Assembly (NCBI RefSeq): GCF_005930495.1
Contig: NZ_SJEX01000054.1
Coordinates: 1 to 35,587 of the forward strand
Direction: 5' to 3'
DNA length: 35,587 nt
Source of the DNA: Modestobacter excelsi
Lineage (GTDB): Bacteria; Actinomycetota; Actinomycetes; Mycobacteriales; Geodermatophilaceae
A program made the position numbers and the translations under genes. The notes under the pieces were generated by a model. It saw nothing but the letters and a program-made list of their open reading frames with translations, made no database searches and was not told the origin of the DNA. Shown here piece after piece: positions 24,951 through 31,751 of this stretch. Numbering within the stretch: position 1 is the stretch's first letter; each line of letters starts with the position of its first letter.

Positions 24951-25238
24951 TCAGTCGGCGTGCTCGAAGCCGATCGAGAAGGCCGCTTCGAGGTCGTGCC
25001 GCGAGTACGCCCGGAAGGCGACGTGGGTGGCGGTGTCCAGGACACCGGGCACCTTGTTGATCTGGCCGGCGACCACGGTGGCGATGTCGTCGAACTCGTG
25101 CACCCGGACGAGGGCGACCAGGTCGACGTCCCCGGCGACCGAGTAGACCTCGCTGACCCCGGAGAGGGCCGCGACGGCCTCGGCGACCTCGCCGATCGAG
25201 TCGGTGGCGGCATCGATCATCACGATGGCGGTGATCAC
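24951..25238 (-). CDS. Stand-alone Lrp/AsnC ligand-binding (RAM) domain protein
   Basis: A 95-residue protein that is only the C-terminal effector/oligomerisation domain of the Lrp/AsnC family: ITAIVMIDAATDSIGEVAEA, then GVSEVYSVAGDVDLVALVRV, then INKVPGVLDTATHVAF, with no helix-turn-helix. Such stand-alone RAM proteins probably bind amino acids or pair with other Lrp proteins. Its GTG (25236-25238) overlaps the exonuclease stop (GTGA), which suggests coupling, but a TAGCAT box seven bases upstream (25246-25251) would allow a leaderless message of its own. An interspersed repeat follows directly. Confidence 0.85.
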   Translation of the reverse strand: MITAIVMIDAATDSIGEVAEAVAALSGVSEVYSVAGDVDLVALVRVHEFDDIATVVAGQINKVPGVLDTATHVAFRAYSRHDLEAAFSIGFEHAD

Positions 25239-27184
25239 GCCGGGGATGCTAGCCCGGTGGCCACCCGGCCGCGCCGCGCCGCGGCCCGCCCGCTCCCGCG
25301 GCCCCCGCCGGCCCGCGCGGCCCGCTGCCCGGGGGTGACCCGGTCCGGCTGGGCCCGGGTGCTCAGCGACCGGTTGTCGGCGAAGGGGTCGCGCTCGGCC
25401 CGGCCGGCGTCGACCCGGGCCAGGAAGTCGCTGTACTGCCCGGTGCCCGGGGTGCGACTGGCCAGGGTGCCGGTGACGTCGACGAGCCGGGTGCCCGGCT
25501 TCTCCATCCACCGCAGCACCAGCTCGGTCTCGTCGACCGAGGCCGCGAGCTCGCCGTCCGGGCCGACCGGGGTCTCGGCGGTGGCCCGGAGGTCGGCCAG
25601 GTGGCCCCGGACGGAGCGGCCGCGCTCGGCCACCCCGGCCGCGACCAGCCGCCCCCGGCGCACCACCGACAGCTGCCAGCCACCGCCACCGTCGGGCCGG
25701 GCGATCACGAACTCGGGGACCGTCGCCAGCGACTCCAGCCGCTGCCGTCGGCGCACCGCCCGCACCAGGACGGCGACCCGGTCGCGGAGCACTGCCGCGT
25801 CCTCGTACCGGCCCTCACCGGCCAGCCGCTCGACCCGGTCCAGAAGGGGGGCGACCAGGTCGTGGGGGTCGCAGGCGACGGCTGCGGCGAAGACCGCGGC
25901 GATCGGGGCGTAGTCCTCCCGGCTCTGCGCGCCGGTGCACGGCGCCCCGCAGCGGCCCATCCCCGCCAGCGCGCAGGCGGTGCCCAGCACGGTCAGCGAC
26001 AGCCGTGTCGTGCACTGCCGCAGCGGCAGGGACTCGTGGACGGCGGCGACCGCGGCGTCGGCGGCCCGCCGGTCGGGGAACGGGCCGAGGAACACCCCGG
26101 CGCCGGGCCGGACGCGCCGGACGACCGACAGCCGCGGGAAGACCTCGTCGGTCAGCCGGATCCACAGGGCGCGCTCGGGGAACCGCGACCGGCGGTTGTA
26201 GCGGGGCTTGTGCTCGGCGATGAGCCGCAGCTCCCGGACCGCGGCCTCCAGGTCGTGGGCGCAGGGCAGTGCCTCGATCCGCTCGGCCAGCGCGATCATC
26301 TCGGTCATCCGGCTGCGCTGCTCCCCGGCGGAGAAGTAGCTGCGGACCCGCGTGCGCAGGTCGTTGGACGTGCCGACGTAGAGCGGTTCGTCGCGCGGCC
26401 CGCGGAAGAGGTAGACACCCGGTCCGGAGGGGACGTGCTCGGCCAGGTGCCGCTTGCGCCGCCGCTGCGGGTCGACCTGGCGGGTCAGCCCGGTCAGCTC
26501 CTCCAGCGAGGTGACGCCCAGCGGGCCGAGCCGCTCGAACAGCCCGTGCAGCACGTCGACGGTGGCCCGGGCGTCGTCCAGGGCGCGGTGGCAGGGCTGG
26601 GTCGAGGTCGAGAAGAAGGGCGCGAGGGTACCGAGCTTGCAGTTGGGGACCTCGTCGCGGGTGAGCAGCCGGCGGGCCAGGACGGCGGTGTCGACCGAGG
26701 CGGACATGGGCCAGGGCGTGCCCGTCTCCTCGCACGCGGCGCGCAGGAAGCCGAGGTCGAAGGGAGCGTTGTGGGCGACGAGCACGGTGCCCCGGGCGAA
26801 CTCCAGGAAGGCCGGCAGGACCGAGTCGATGCGCGGAGCGGCGGCCACCATCATCGAGGTGATGCCGGTCAGCACGCTGATGTAGGGCGGGATCTCCCGG
26901 CCCGGGTCCACCAGGGTCTGGAACTCGCCCAGCACCTGCCCGCCGCGGACCTTCACCGCGCCGATCTCGGTGATGGCGCTGTCCTTGGGTGAACCGCCGG
27001 TGGTCTCGAGGTCGACCACGACGAAGGTGACCTCGGCCAGCGGTGTCCCGATGTCGTCGATCGTCGCCTGGAGGTAGCGCGGCCGTTCCGGTGGCGGTGC
27101 GGGGAGTGCCACCTGCCGCCAGGCCGGCGGGGCCCCCTCGGTGGCGGCCGGCGGGAACGGCGGTGGAACGGGGTGGGACGGCAC
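25235..27184 (-). CDS. DEDDh exonuclease fused to UvrC-like GIY-YIG region
   Basis: A 649-residue fusion. Residues about 50-215 form a DnaQ-like 3'-5' exonuclease with DEDDh residues in VVDLETTG, HNAPFDLGFL and HRALDDARATVDV. Residues about 250-340 form a GIY-YIG nuclease module as in UvrC/Cho (GPGVYLFRG, PLYVGTSNDLRTRVRSYF, AEHKPRYNRR). Beyond are a four-Cys cluster (LRQC, TACALAGMGRCGAPC), a UVR-like helix pair (RYEDAAVLRDRV) and a C-terminal region of unknown fold. This architecture is, from memory, that of Rv2191 and suggests DNA repair. GTG 27184 is chosen because TAGCGT lies seven bases upstream. The last codons overlap the Lrp-like gene. Confidence 0.9.
   Translation of the reverse strand: MPSHPVPPPFPPAATEGAPPAWRQVALPAPPPERPRYLQATIDDIGTPLAEVTFVVVDLETTGGSPKDSAITEIGAVKVRGGQVLGEFQTLVDPGREIPPYISVLTGITSMMVAAAPRIDSVLPAFLEFARGTVLVAHNAPFDLGFLRAACEETGTPWPMSASVDTAVLARRLLTRDEVPNCKLGTLAPFFSTSTQPCHRALDDARATVDVLHGLFERLGPLGVTSLEELTGLTRQVDPQRRRKRHLAEHVPSGPGVYLFRGPRDEPLYVGTSNDLRTRVRSYFSAGEQRSRMTEMIALAERIEALPCAHDLEAAVRELRLIAEHKPRYNRRSRFPERALWIRLTDEVFPRLSVVRRVRPGAGVFLGPFPDRRAADAAVAAVHESLPLRQCTTRLSLTVLGTACALAGMGRCGAPCTGAQSREDYAPIAAVFAAAVACDPHDLVAPLLDRVERLAGEGRYEDAAVLRDRVAVLVRAVRRRQRLESLATVPEFVIARPDGGGGWQLSVVRRGRLVAAGVAERGRSVRGHLADLRATAETPVGPDGELAASVDETELVLRWMEKPGTRLVDVTGTLASRTPGTGQYSDFLARVDAGRAERDPFADNRSLSTRAQPDRVTPGQRAARAGGGRGSGRAAARRGRVATGLASPA
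25246..25251 (-). promoter_or_regulatory. Possible -10 box inside the exonuclease gene for the Lrp-like gene
   Basis: TAGCAT on the minus strand, seven bases before the GTG of the RAM-domain gene; it lies in the 3' coding end of the exonuclease, so chance is possible. Confidence 0.35.
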
Positions 27185-27191
27185 GCAGCGG

Positions 27192-27197
27192 ACGCTA
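27192..27197 (-). promoter_or_regulatory. -10 box of exonuclease gene, probable leaderless start
   Basis: TAGCGT on the minus strand ends seven bases before GTG 27184; same box and spacing as gcvT. Confidence 0.55.
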
Positions 27198-27340
27198 GGT
27201 CGGGGGTCCGACAGTCCCCGGGAGGCCACGCCGGTCCACCGTCGTCGCCCGGCGTGGCGAGCGCACCGTCCCGGGGGCGTGCCGCACCGGGCCGGTGCCG
27301 ACGCCGCGGGCCGGTCGGGCAGAACTGTCGGGGGGTCCTC

Positions 27341-27346
27341 CTAACG
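27341..27346 (+). promoter_or_regulatory. Possible -10 box of the Cys-motif gene
   Basis: TAACGT about 40 bases before GTG 27387. The leader then holds AAGGAGA just ahead of the start, so this gene is led by an ordinary ribosome site. Confidence 0.35.
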
Positions 27347-27386
27347 TCCGCGGTGTCGGACGTGGACACAGAGAAGGAGAGCCGCC

Positions 27387-27806
27387 GTGCTCATCGACTG
27401 CGACACCTGCACCGTCCGGGGTCAGGGCTGCGACGACTGCGTCGTCACCGTCCTGCTGGGGGCGCCACCCGGCTGGCGGGGGAGCGACCCCACCGTCGTG
27501 CCGCTGAGCCGGCGGAGCGCCCTGGGCCCCGCTCCCGTGAGCCGCCCGGCCGTCGCGGCGGCCGCTCTGGACGCGGAGTCGCCCGTCGCGCACGGTGGCG
27601 GCAGGCCTGCATCGGGTGACGCGCCCGGTGGTGCGACGGCCGGGTGTGACGTCGCTCGCATTGACACCACCGCAGACGACCCGTGGAGCGTCATCGAGCT
27701 CGACGAGGTCGAGCGTCGTGCGGTCCAGGCTTTGGCAGACTTCGGCCTGGTCCCGCCGTTGCGTCATCAGGATGCGTCCACGCCCGGCGGCCGTCACGTG
27801 AGCTGA
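27387..27806 (+). CDS. Conserved protein with paired CxxC motifs
   Basis: A 139-residue protein of unknown function. The N-terminus has C5xxC8 and C15xxC18 (LIDCDTCTVRGQGCDDC), which suggests a small zinc-ribbon or Fe-S-binding knuckle, then VVTVLLGAPP. A low-complexity middle (about 35-95) follows, and a short conserved-looking C-terminal helix with LDEVERRAVQALADFGLVPPLR. I recall a similar actinobacterial protein just ahead of NlpC/P60 genes. GTG 27387 follows AAGGAGA. Divergent from the exonuclease gene; the c-di-AMP riboswitch lies downstream. Confidence 0.75.
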   Translation: MLIDCDTCTVRGQGCDDCVVTVLLGAPPGWRGSDPTVVPLSRRSALGPAPVSRPAVAAAALDAESPVAHGGGRPASGDAPGGATAGCDVARIDTTADDPWSVIELDEVERRAVQALADFGLVPPLRHQDASTPGGRHVS

Positions 27807-27853
27807 CAAATCCCACGCCTGCGATTTGGCAGCTCTGACCCGTACTCCGAGGT

Positions 27854-27893
27854 TTGACAGGGCTTCATCTCGATCCGGTCACGGCCGTAGGTT
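27854..27893 (+). promoter_or_regulatory. Promoter elements ahead of the c-di-AMP riboswitch
   Basis: TTGACA at 27854-27859 and TAGGTT at 27888-27893. The 28-base gap is too wide for one standard promoter, so they may belong to two promoters; TAGGTT is well placed to start the riboswitch leader near 27900. Confidence 0.35.
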
Positions 27894-27939
27894 CGTCGTG
27901 TCTGAGAGGGACCTAGTCACCACAGAGGGTGACCCCGAC

Positions 27940-28110
27940 CGGACACCGCCGACCCACCAGGACCCCTCGGGACCGGGTGGACCGGGAGCCCACCCCAGTG
28001 CCGAGGTGAGTTCTCACCAGCTCGGGGAACGGGGCTCCGCGCCGGCGACGGCGCGCACCGACCAGGCGTACTCCGCCCGGACCCGTCCGCTGACCTGGTA
28101 GGCGGTCCGA
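27940..28110 (+). ncRNA. ydaO/yuaA-type c-di-AMP riboswitch
   Basis: The 3' part CCGGACCCGTCCGCTGACC followed by TGGTAGGCGGT (28070-28106) closely matches the ydaO consensus end CCGAACCCGUCAGCUAACC..GUAGGCG. The closing stem pairs ACCGCC (27945-27950) with GGCGGT (28101-28106), and the 5' half has the GGGAGCCCACC and GGGGAAC-type purine-rich segments. It ends 15 bases before the NlpC/P60 gene, which is the known home of this riboswitch in actinobacteria, where c-di-AMP turns wall hydrolase expression off. A short hairpin GTCACC-GGTGAC (27916-27933) lies just ahead. Confidence 0.85.
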
Positions 28111-28121
28111 GTGGAAACGGA

Positions 28122-29219
28122 GTGCCGCTGCCCGTGGCGAGTCCTCAGTCCGGTGTCCTGCCCGCGCTGCGTGGGTTCGCCTCGGCGCCCGCCGGCCCCC
28201 GCCGTGCCCGCGGCCTCGGGCGGCTCGTCACCGGGCTCCTGCTGACTGTGGCCGCGAGCGGGACGTTGACCGCACTGCCGGGCAGCGCCTCAGCCGCACC
28301 GGCCGTCTCCCACGCCGCGACCGCGGACGAGGCCACCGCGCTCGTCGCCGACGCCAACCGCGACCTCGAGGCCGTCACCGAGCAGATCAACGAGGCGCAG
28401 GACACCCTGCGCCAGCAGCAGGCCGCCGCCGACGCCGCCGCGCAGGCCGTCCTCGACGCCCAGGCCCAGCTGGCCGCGCTCGACGCCCAGATGCGTCAGG
28501 TCGCCCGGAGCGCCTTCACCGGCGAGAACCTCTCCCGCTTCAACGCACTCATGACCAGCGGCTCGGCGGAGGAGTTCCTCTCCCAGGTCACCACGCTGGA
28601 CGCGATCGCCGGCCACACCAGTGACGTGCTCACCCAGGTGGGCGCGGCGGCCCAGGCCGCCCAGCAGGCCAAGGCCGACGCCGACGCGGCGGCCGCCGCG
28701 GCCCGGCAGACCCTCGACGACGTCACCGCGAAGAAGGCGGACCTGACGTCCGAGGCCGCCGACTACCAGGCGCAGTACGACGCGCTGAGCGTCGTGCAGC
28801 AGCGGGCGGTCGTCGCCGAGACCGCCGGCCCGGTGCTCGAGCCGCCCGCCGCGGTCGTCGCGTCCAGCGACGCGGCCCAGGTCGCCGTCGACACCGCGAT
28901 GGCCCAGCTGGGCGATCCCTACGTCTGGGCCGCGGCCGGTCCCGACGCCTTCGACTGCTCGGGCCTGACCCAGTACGCCTACGCGGCGGCCGGGGTGAGC
29001 CTGCCGCACTCCAGCGCCCGCCAGTCGACGATGGGCACCGCCGTGTCCCGGGCCGGCCTGCAGCCCGGTGACCTGGTCTTCTTCTACAGCCCGGTCAGCC
29101 ATGTGGGCATGTACATCGGCAACGGCCAGATGGTGCACGCCTCGACCTCCGGCCAGCCGGTGATCGTCTCGACCGTGGACATGAAGGGCTACGTGGGCGC
29201 CCGCCGTCTCGTCGGCTGA
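28122..29219 (+). CDS. Secreted NlpC/P60 peptidoglycan endopeptidase
   Basis: RipA/RipC-like cell-wall hydrolase of 365 residues. The signal peptide (about 1-58, basic then LLLTVAASGTLTALPGSASA) is followed by a coiled-coil region of about 150 residues rich in Ala/Gln/Asp (IEQINEAQDTLRQQQAAADA type), then the NlpC/P60 domain (about 255-365) with the catalytic C279 in FDCSGLTQYAY and histidines in SHVGMYIG and MVHASTSG. It cuts D-Glu-mDAP links of the peptide stem. The start may be GTG 28122 or GTG 28134: the latter has ACGGAG eleven bases upstream, the former little. It is under a c-di-AMP riboswitch, and Rv2190c occupies the same place. Confidence 0.93.
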   Translation: MPLPVASPQSGVLPALRGFASAPAGPRRARGLGRLVTGLLLTVAASGTLTALPGSASAAPAVSHAATADEATALVADANRDLEAVTEQINEAQDTLRQQQAAADAAAQAVLDAQAQLAALDAQMRQVARSAFTGENLSRFNALMTSGSAEEFLSQVTTLDAIAGHTSDVLTQVGAAAQAAQQAKADADAAAAAARQTLDDVTAKKADLTSEAADYQAQYDALSVVQQRAVVAETAGPVLEPPAAVVASSDAAQVAVDTAMAQLGDPYVWAAAGPDAFDCSGLTQYAYAAAGVSLPHSSARQSTMGTAVSRAGLQPGDLVFFYSPVSHVGMYIGNGQMVHASTSGQPVIVSTVDMKGYVGARRLVG

Positions 29220-29222
29220 GGC

Positions 29223-29250
29223 GGGCAGCACGCGCGCAGGGCCGCTGCCC
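29223..29250 (+). terminator. Possible terminator after the NlpC/P60 gene
   Basis: 7-bp stem GGGCAGC/GCTGCCC (29223-29229 with 29244-29250) around a 14-base loop, just after the stop. Weaker than the other hairpins of this window. Confidence 0.4.
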
Positions 29251-29279
29251 GGGCCCCCGCCCGGCACAGGGCGCCTGCC

Positions 29280-29285
29280 TAAGCT
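29280..29285 (+). promoter_or_regulatory. -10 box for M48-pimB operon
   Basis: TAAGCT, seven bases before GTG 29293, which opens an 11-codon frame that ends in the M48 start codon. Confidence 0.5.
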
Positions 29286-29292
29286 CGCCGTC

Positions 29293-29328
29293 GTGCACGC
29301 GCAGACCCCCTCGAGCCGGCCCGCGTGA
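29293..29328 (+). other. Probable leaderless 11-codon upstream ORF
   Basis: GTG 29293 begins the frame MHAQTPSSRPA, whose TGA (29326-29328) overlaps the M48 GTG (29325-29327) as GTGA. The TAAGCT box seven bases upstream fits a leaderless start here, while the M48 GTG has no ribosome site of its own. Confidence 0.45.
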
Positions 29329-30623
29329 GCACCGCGCAGCTGCCGGTCCCCGCCGGGCACGGCACGCGCCGGCTGGCGCTGGCGGTGGCCGTCGTGCTCG
29401 GCCTGGCGCTCGCGGTGGTCATCGCCGTCGTCACCCCGTGGGACCTGCTGCCCGCCCCGGCGGGTGGCCGCACGCCGGTGGATCCGTCGGCGGCCTTCAC
29501 CCCGGCACAGATCGCCCGCGCCGAGGACTTCGCCGCCGCGCTGCGCCCCGCGTCGCTGGCGTCGCTGGTGCTGGGGCTCGCCGTCTCGGCCGTCTTCGGC
29601 CTGACCCGCGCCGGGGCGGCCACCGCACGCGCGGTCGCCCGCCCGCTGGGCGGTGGCTGGGGGTGGCAGGTGCTGCTGGGCACCCTCGCCATCCTGGTGG
29701 TCGGTCGGCTGGTCACCCTGCCCCTGGCCGCGTACGGGGAGATGGTCCGGCACCGCTACGGCCTGTCCACCCGGAGTTGGGGGCTGTGGGCCCGCGACGT
29801 CGCCACCTCCACCGCCATCGACGCCGGCCTGACCGCGGTGGGCCTGCTGGTGCTGGTCGCGCTGGCCCGGCGCGCGCCCCGCAGCTGGTGGGCGTGGGCC
29901 GGCGGGGCGGCGGCGGCGCTGGTCGTGGTCGGCTCCTTCCTCTACCCGCTGCTCATCGAGCCGGCGTTCAACCGGTTCGACCCGATGCCCGCGTCGCCGC
30001 TGCGCACCGAGCTGTTCGCCCTCGCCGACCGCAGCGGCACCCCGGTGCAGGACGTGCTGGTGGCCGACGCGAGCCGGCGCACCACGGCGCTCAACGCCTA
30101 CGTCTCCGGGTTCGGCTCCACCCGGCGGATCGTCGTCTACGACACGGTGCTCGACCAGCTCTCCGACGCCGAGATCGAGTCGATCGTCGGTCACGAGCTC
30201 GGCCACGTGGCCACCGACGACGTCCTCACCGGCACGCTGATCGGCGCGCTGGGTGCCGGCGCCGGCGTCGCGCTGCTGGGCTGGCTGCTCGGCGCTCCAC
30301 CGCTGCTGCGCCGGGCGGGCGCCACCGGACCCGGCGACGGCCAGGTGGTCGGCCTGCTGCTCCTGCTGGTGGCGGTGGGCACGCTCGTGTCCACGCCGCT
30401 GCAGAACCTGGTGTCCCGGCACGTCGAGGCGCGGGCCGACCTGCACGCCCTCGACCTCACCGACGACCCGGCGTCCTTCGTCGCGGTGCAGGAGGCGCTC
30501 GGCGTGGCGAACCTGAACGACCCCGACCCGCCGGCGGTCTGGCAGTGGGTGTTCGGCTCGCACCCCACCGTCGCCCAGCGGGTCGCCTTCGCCGGCGACT
30601 GGGTGAAGGAGCACGGCGGGTGA
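29325..30623 (+). CDS. M48-family membrane metallopeptidase (Ste24-like)
   Basis: A 432-residue integral-membrane zinc peptidase of the M48A group. Helices lie at about 15-38, 75-97, 120-140, 160-182, 187-208, then after the catalytic part at about 305-325 and 340-360. The zinc motif HELGH is in SIVGHELGHVATDD (about 289-293) with the third ligand in EARADLHALDL. Protein prenylation is unlikely in this host, so the role is probably membrane-protein quality control. Mycobacterial Rv2189c, in the same slot, is not, to my memory, an M48 protein, so homology there is uncertain. Coupled to a leaderless upstream ORF and overlapping the mannosyltransferase start (GTGA). Confidence 0.9.
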   Translation: MSTAQLPVPAGHGTRRLALAVAVVLGLALAVVIAVVTPWDLLPAPAGGRTPVDPSAAFTPAQIARAEDFAAALRPASLASLVLGLAVSAVFGLTRAGAATARAVARPLGGGWGWQVLLGTLAILVVGRLVTLPLAAYGEMVRHRYGLSTRSWGLWARDVATSTAIDAGLTAVGLLVLVALARRAPRSWWAWAGGAAAALVVVGSFLYPLLIEPAFNRFDPMPASPLRTELFALADRSGTPVQDVLVADASRRTTALNAYVSGFGSTRRIVVYDTVLDQLSDAEIESIVGHELGHVATDDVLTGTLIGALGAGAGVALLGWLLGAPPLLRRAGATGPGDGQVVGLLLLLVAVGTLVSTPLQNLVSRHVEARADLHALDLTDDPASFVAVQEALGVANLNDPDPPAVWQWVFGSHPTVAQRVAFAGDWVKEHGG

Positions 30624-31741
30624 GCCGCACGCTCGTCGTCACCAACGACTTCCCGCCCCGGCAGGGTGGCATCCAGACCTTCGTGGCCGCCCTGCTGGCG
30701 ACCCGGCCGCCGGAGTCGCTGGTCGTGCTCGCCTCGGACCACCCGGGGGCGGCCGAGCACGACGCCGCCCTGCCCTACGAGGTGGTCCGCGCCCCGACCG
30801 GGATGCTGCTGCCCACCCGCGCGGCCGCCCGCACCGCCGCCCGGCTGGTCCGCGAGCACGGCTGCCGGACCGTCTTCTTCGGCGCCGCGGCACCCCTTGG
30901 GGCGCTCGCGCCCGGCCTGCGCCGTGCCGGGGTGGACCGACTGGTGGGGGCCACCCATGGGCACGAGACCGGCTGGGTCGCCCTCCCTGGCGGGCGGCAG
31001 GCGCTGCAGCGCATCGCCGGTGGGCTCGACGTGCTGACCTACATCAGCCAGTACACGCACAGCCGCCTCGCGCCGGCCCTGGCCGACCGGACCGAGCTGG
31101 TCCAGCTCTCCCCGGGCGTGGACGTCGACCGGTTCACCCCGGCGGCCGACGGCGGCCCGGTGCGGGAGCGCCACGGCCTCGGGGACGCGCCGGTCGTCGT
31201 CTGCGTCTCCCGGCTGGTGCCGCGCAAGGGGCAGGACACGCTGGTCCGCGGCTGGTCGCAGGTCCTCGCCCGGCACCCGCGGGCCCGGCTGCTGCTGGTC
31301 GGCGGCGGCCCGTCCGAGGCCTTCCTGCGGAAGGCGGTCCAGGCCCGGGGGCTCGGCGGCTCCGTCGTCCTCACCGGTGGCGTGGCCCCCGAGCGGCTGC
31401 CCGAGCACTACGCGGCCGGGGACGTGTTCGCCATGCCCTGCCGGACCCGGCGGGCGGGGCTGGACGTCGAGGGCCTCGGCATGGTGTTCCTCGAGGCGGC
31501 CGCCTGCGGGCTGCCGGTGGTCGCCGGCACCTCCGGCGGCGCCCCGGAGACCGTCGTGGAGGGCGTCACCGGGCACGTCGTCGACCCGCGGTCGCCGTCC
31601 GCCGTCGCGACCGTGCTGGCCGACCTGCTCGACGACCCGGCCCGCGCCCGCGCGATGGGCGCCGCGGGCCGCAGCTGGGTCGAGCAGCGCTGGTCCTGGA
31701 CGACGATCGCCGGGACCTTCGCGCAGCTGCTGGAGCCCTGA
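30620..31741 (+). CDS. GT4 glycosyltransferase, PimB'-like mannosyltransferase
   Basis: GT-B fold glycosyltransferase of 373 residues, most like PimB' (Rv2188c), which adds the second mannose to PIM1 from GDP-mannose on the inner face of the membrane. The N-terminal domain has TNDFPPRQGGIQTFV and GATHGHETGW; the C-terminal nucleotide-binding domain has VSRLVPRKGQDTLVR, LLLVGGGPSEA and EGLGMVFLEAAACGLPVVAG, the EX7E motif. Other GT4 activities are possible. GTG 30620 overlaps the M48 stop as GTGA, so the two are coupled. Convergent with the fadD-like gene. Confidence 0.88.
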   Translation: MSRTLVVTNDFPPRQGGIQTFVAALLATRPPESLVVLASDHPGAAEHDAALPYEVVRAPTGMLLPTRAAARTAARLVREHGCRTVFFGAAAPLGALAPGLRRAGVDRLVGATHGHETGWVALPGGRQALQRIAGGLDVLTYISQYTHSRLAPALADRTELVQLSPGVDVDRFTPAADGGPVRERHGLGDAPVVVCVSRLVPRKGQDTLVRGWSQVLARHPRARLLLVGGGPSEAFLRKAVQARGLGGSVVLTGGVAPERLPEHYAAGDVFAMPCRTRRAGLDVEGLGMVFLEAAACGLPVVAGTSGGAPETVVEGVTGHVVDPRSPSAVATVLADLLDDPARARAMGAAGRSWVEQRWSWTTIAGTFAQLLEP

Positions 31742-31751
31742 CGGGCCGCTG

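Noticed and set aside
28290-30614. Open frame of 774 codons on the minus strand
   Set aside because: Antisense to the NlpC/P60 and M48 genes; low-complexity, no domain.
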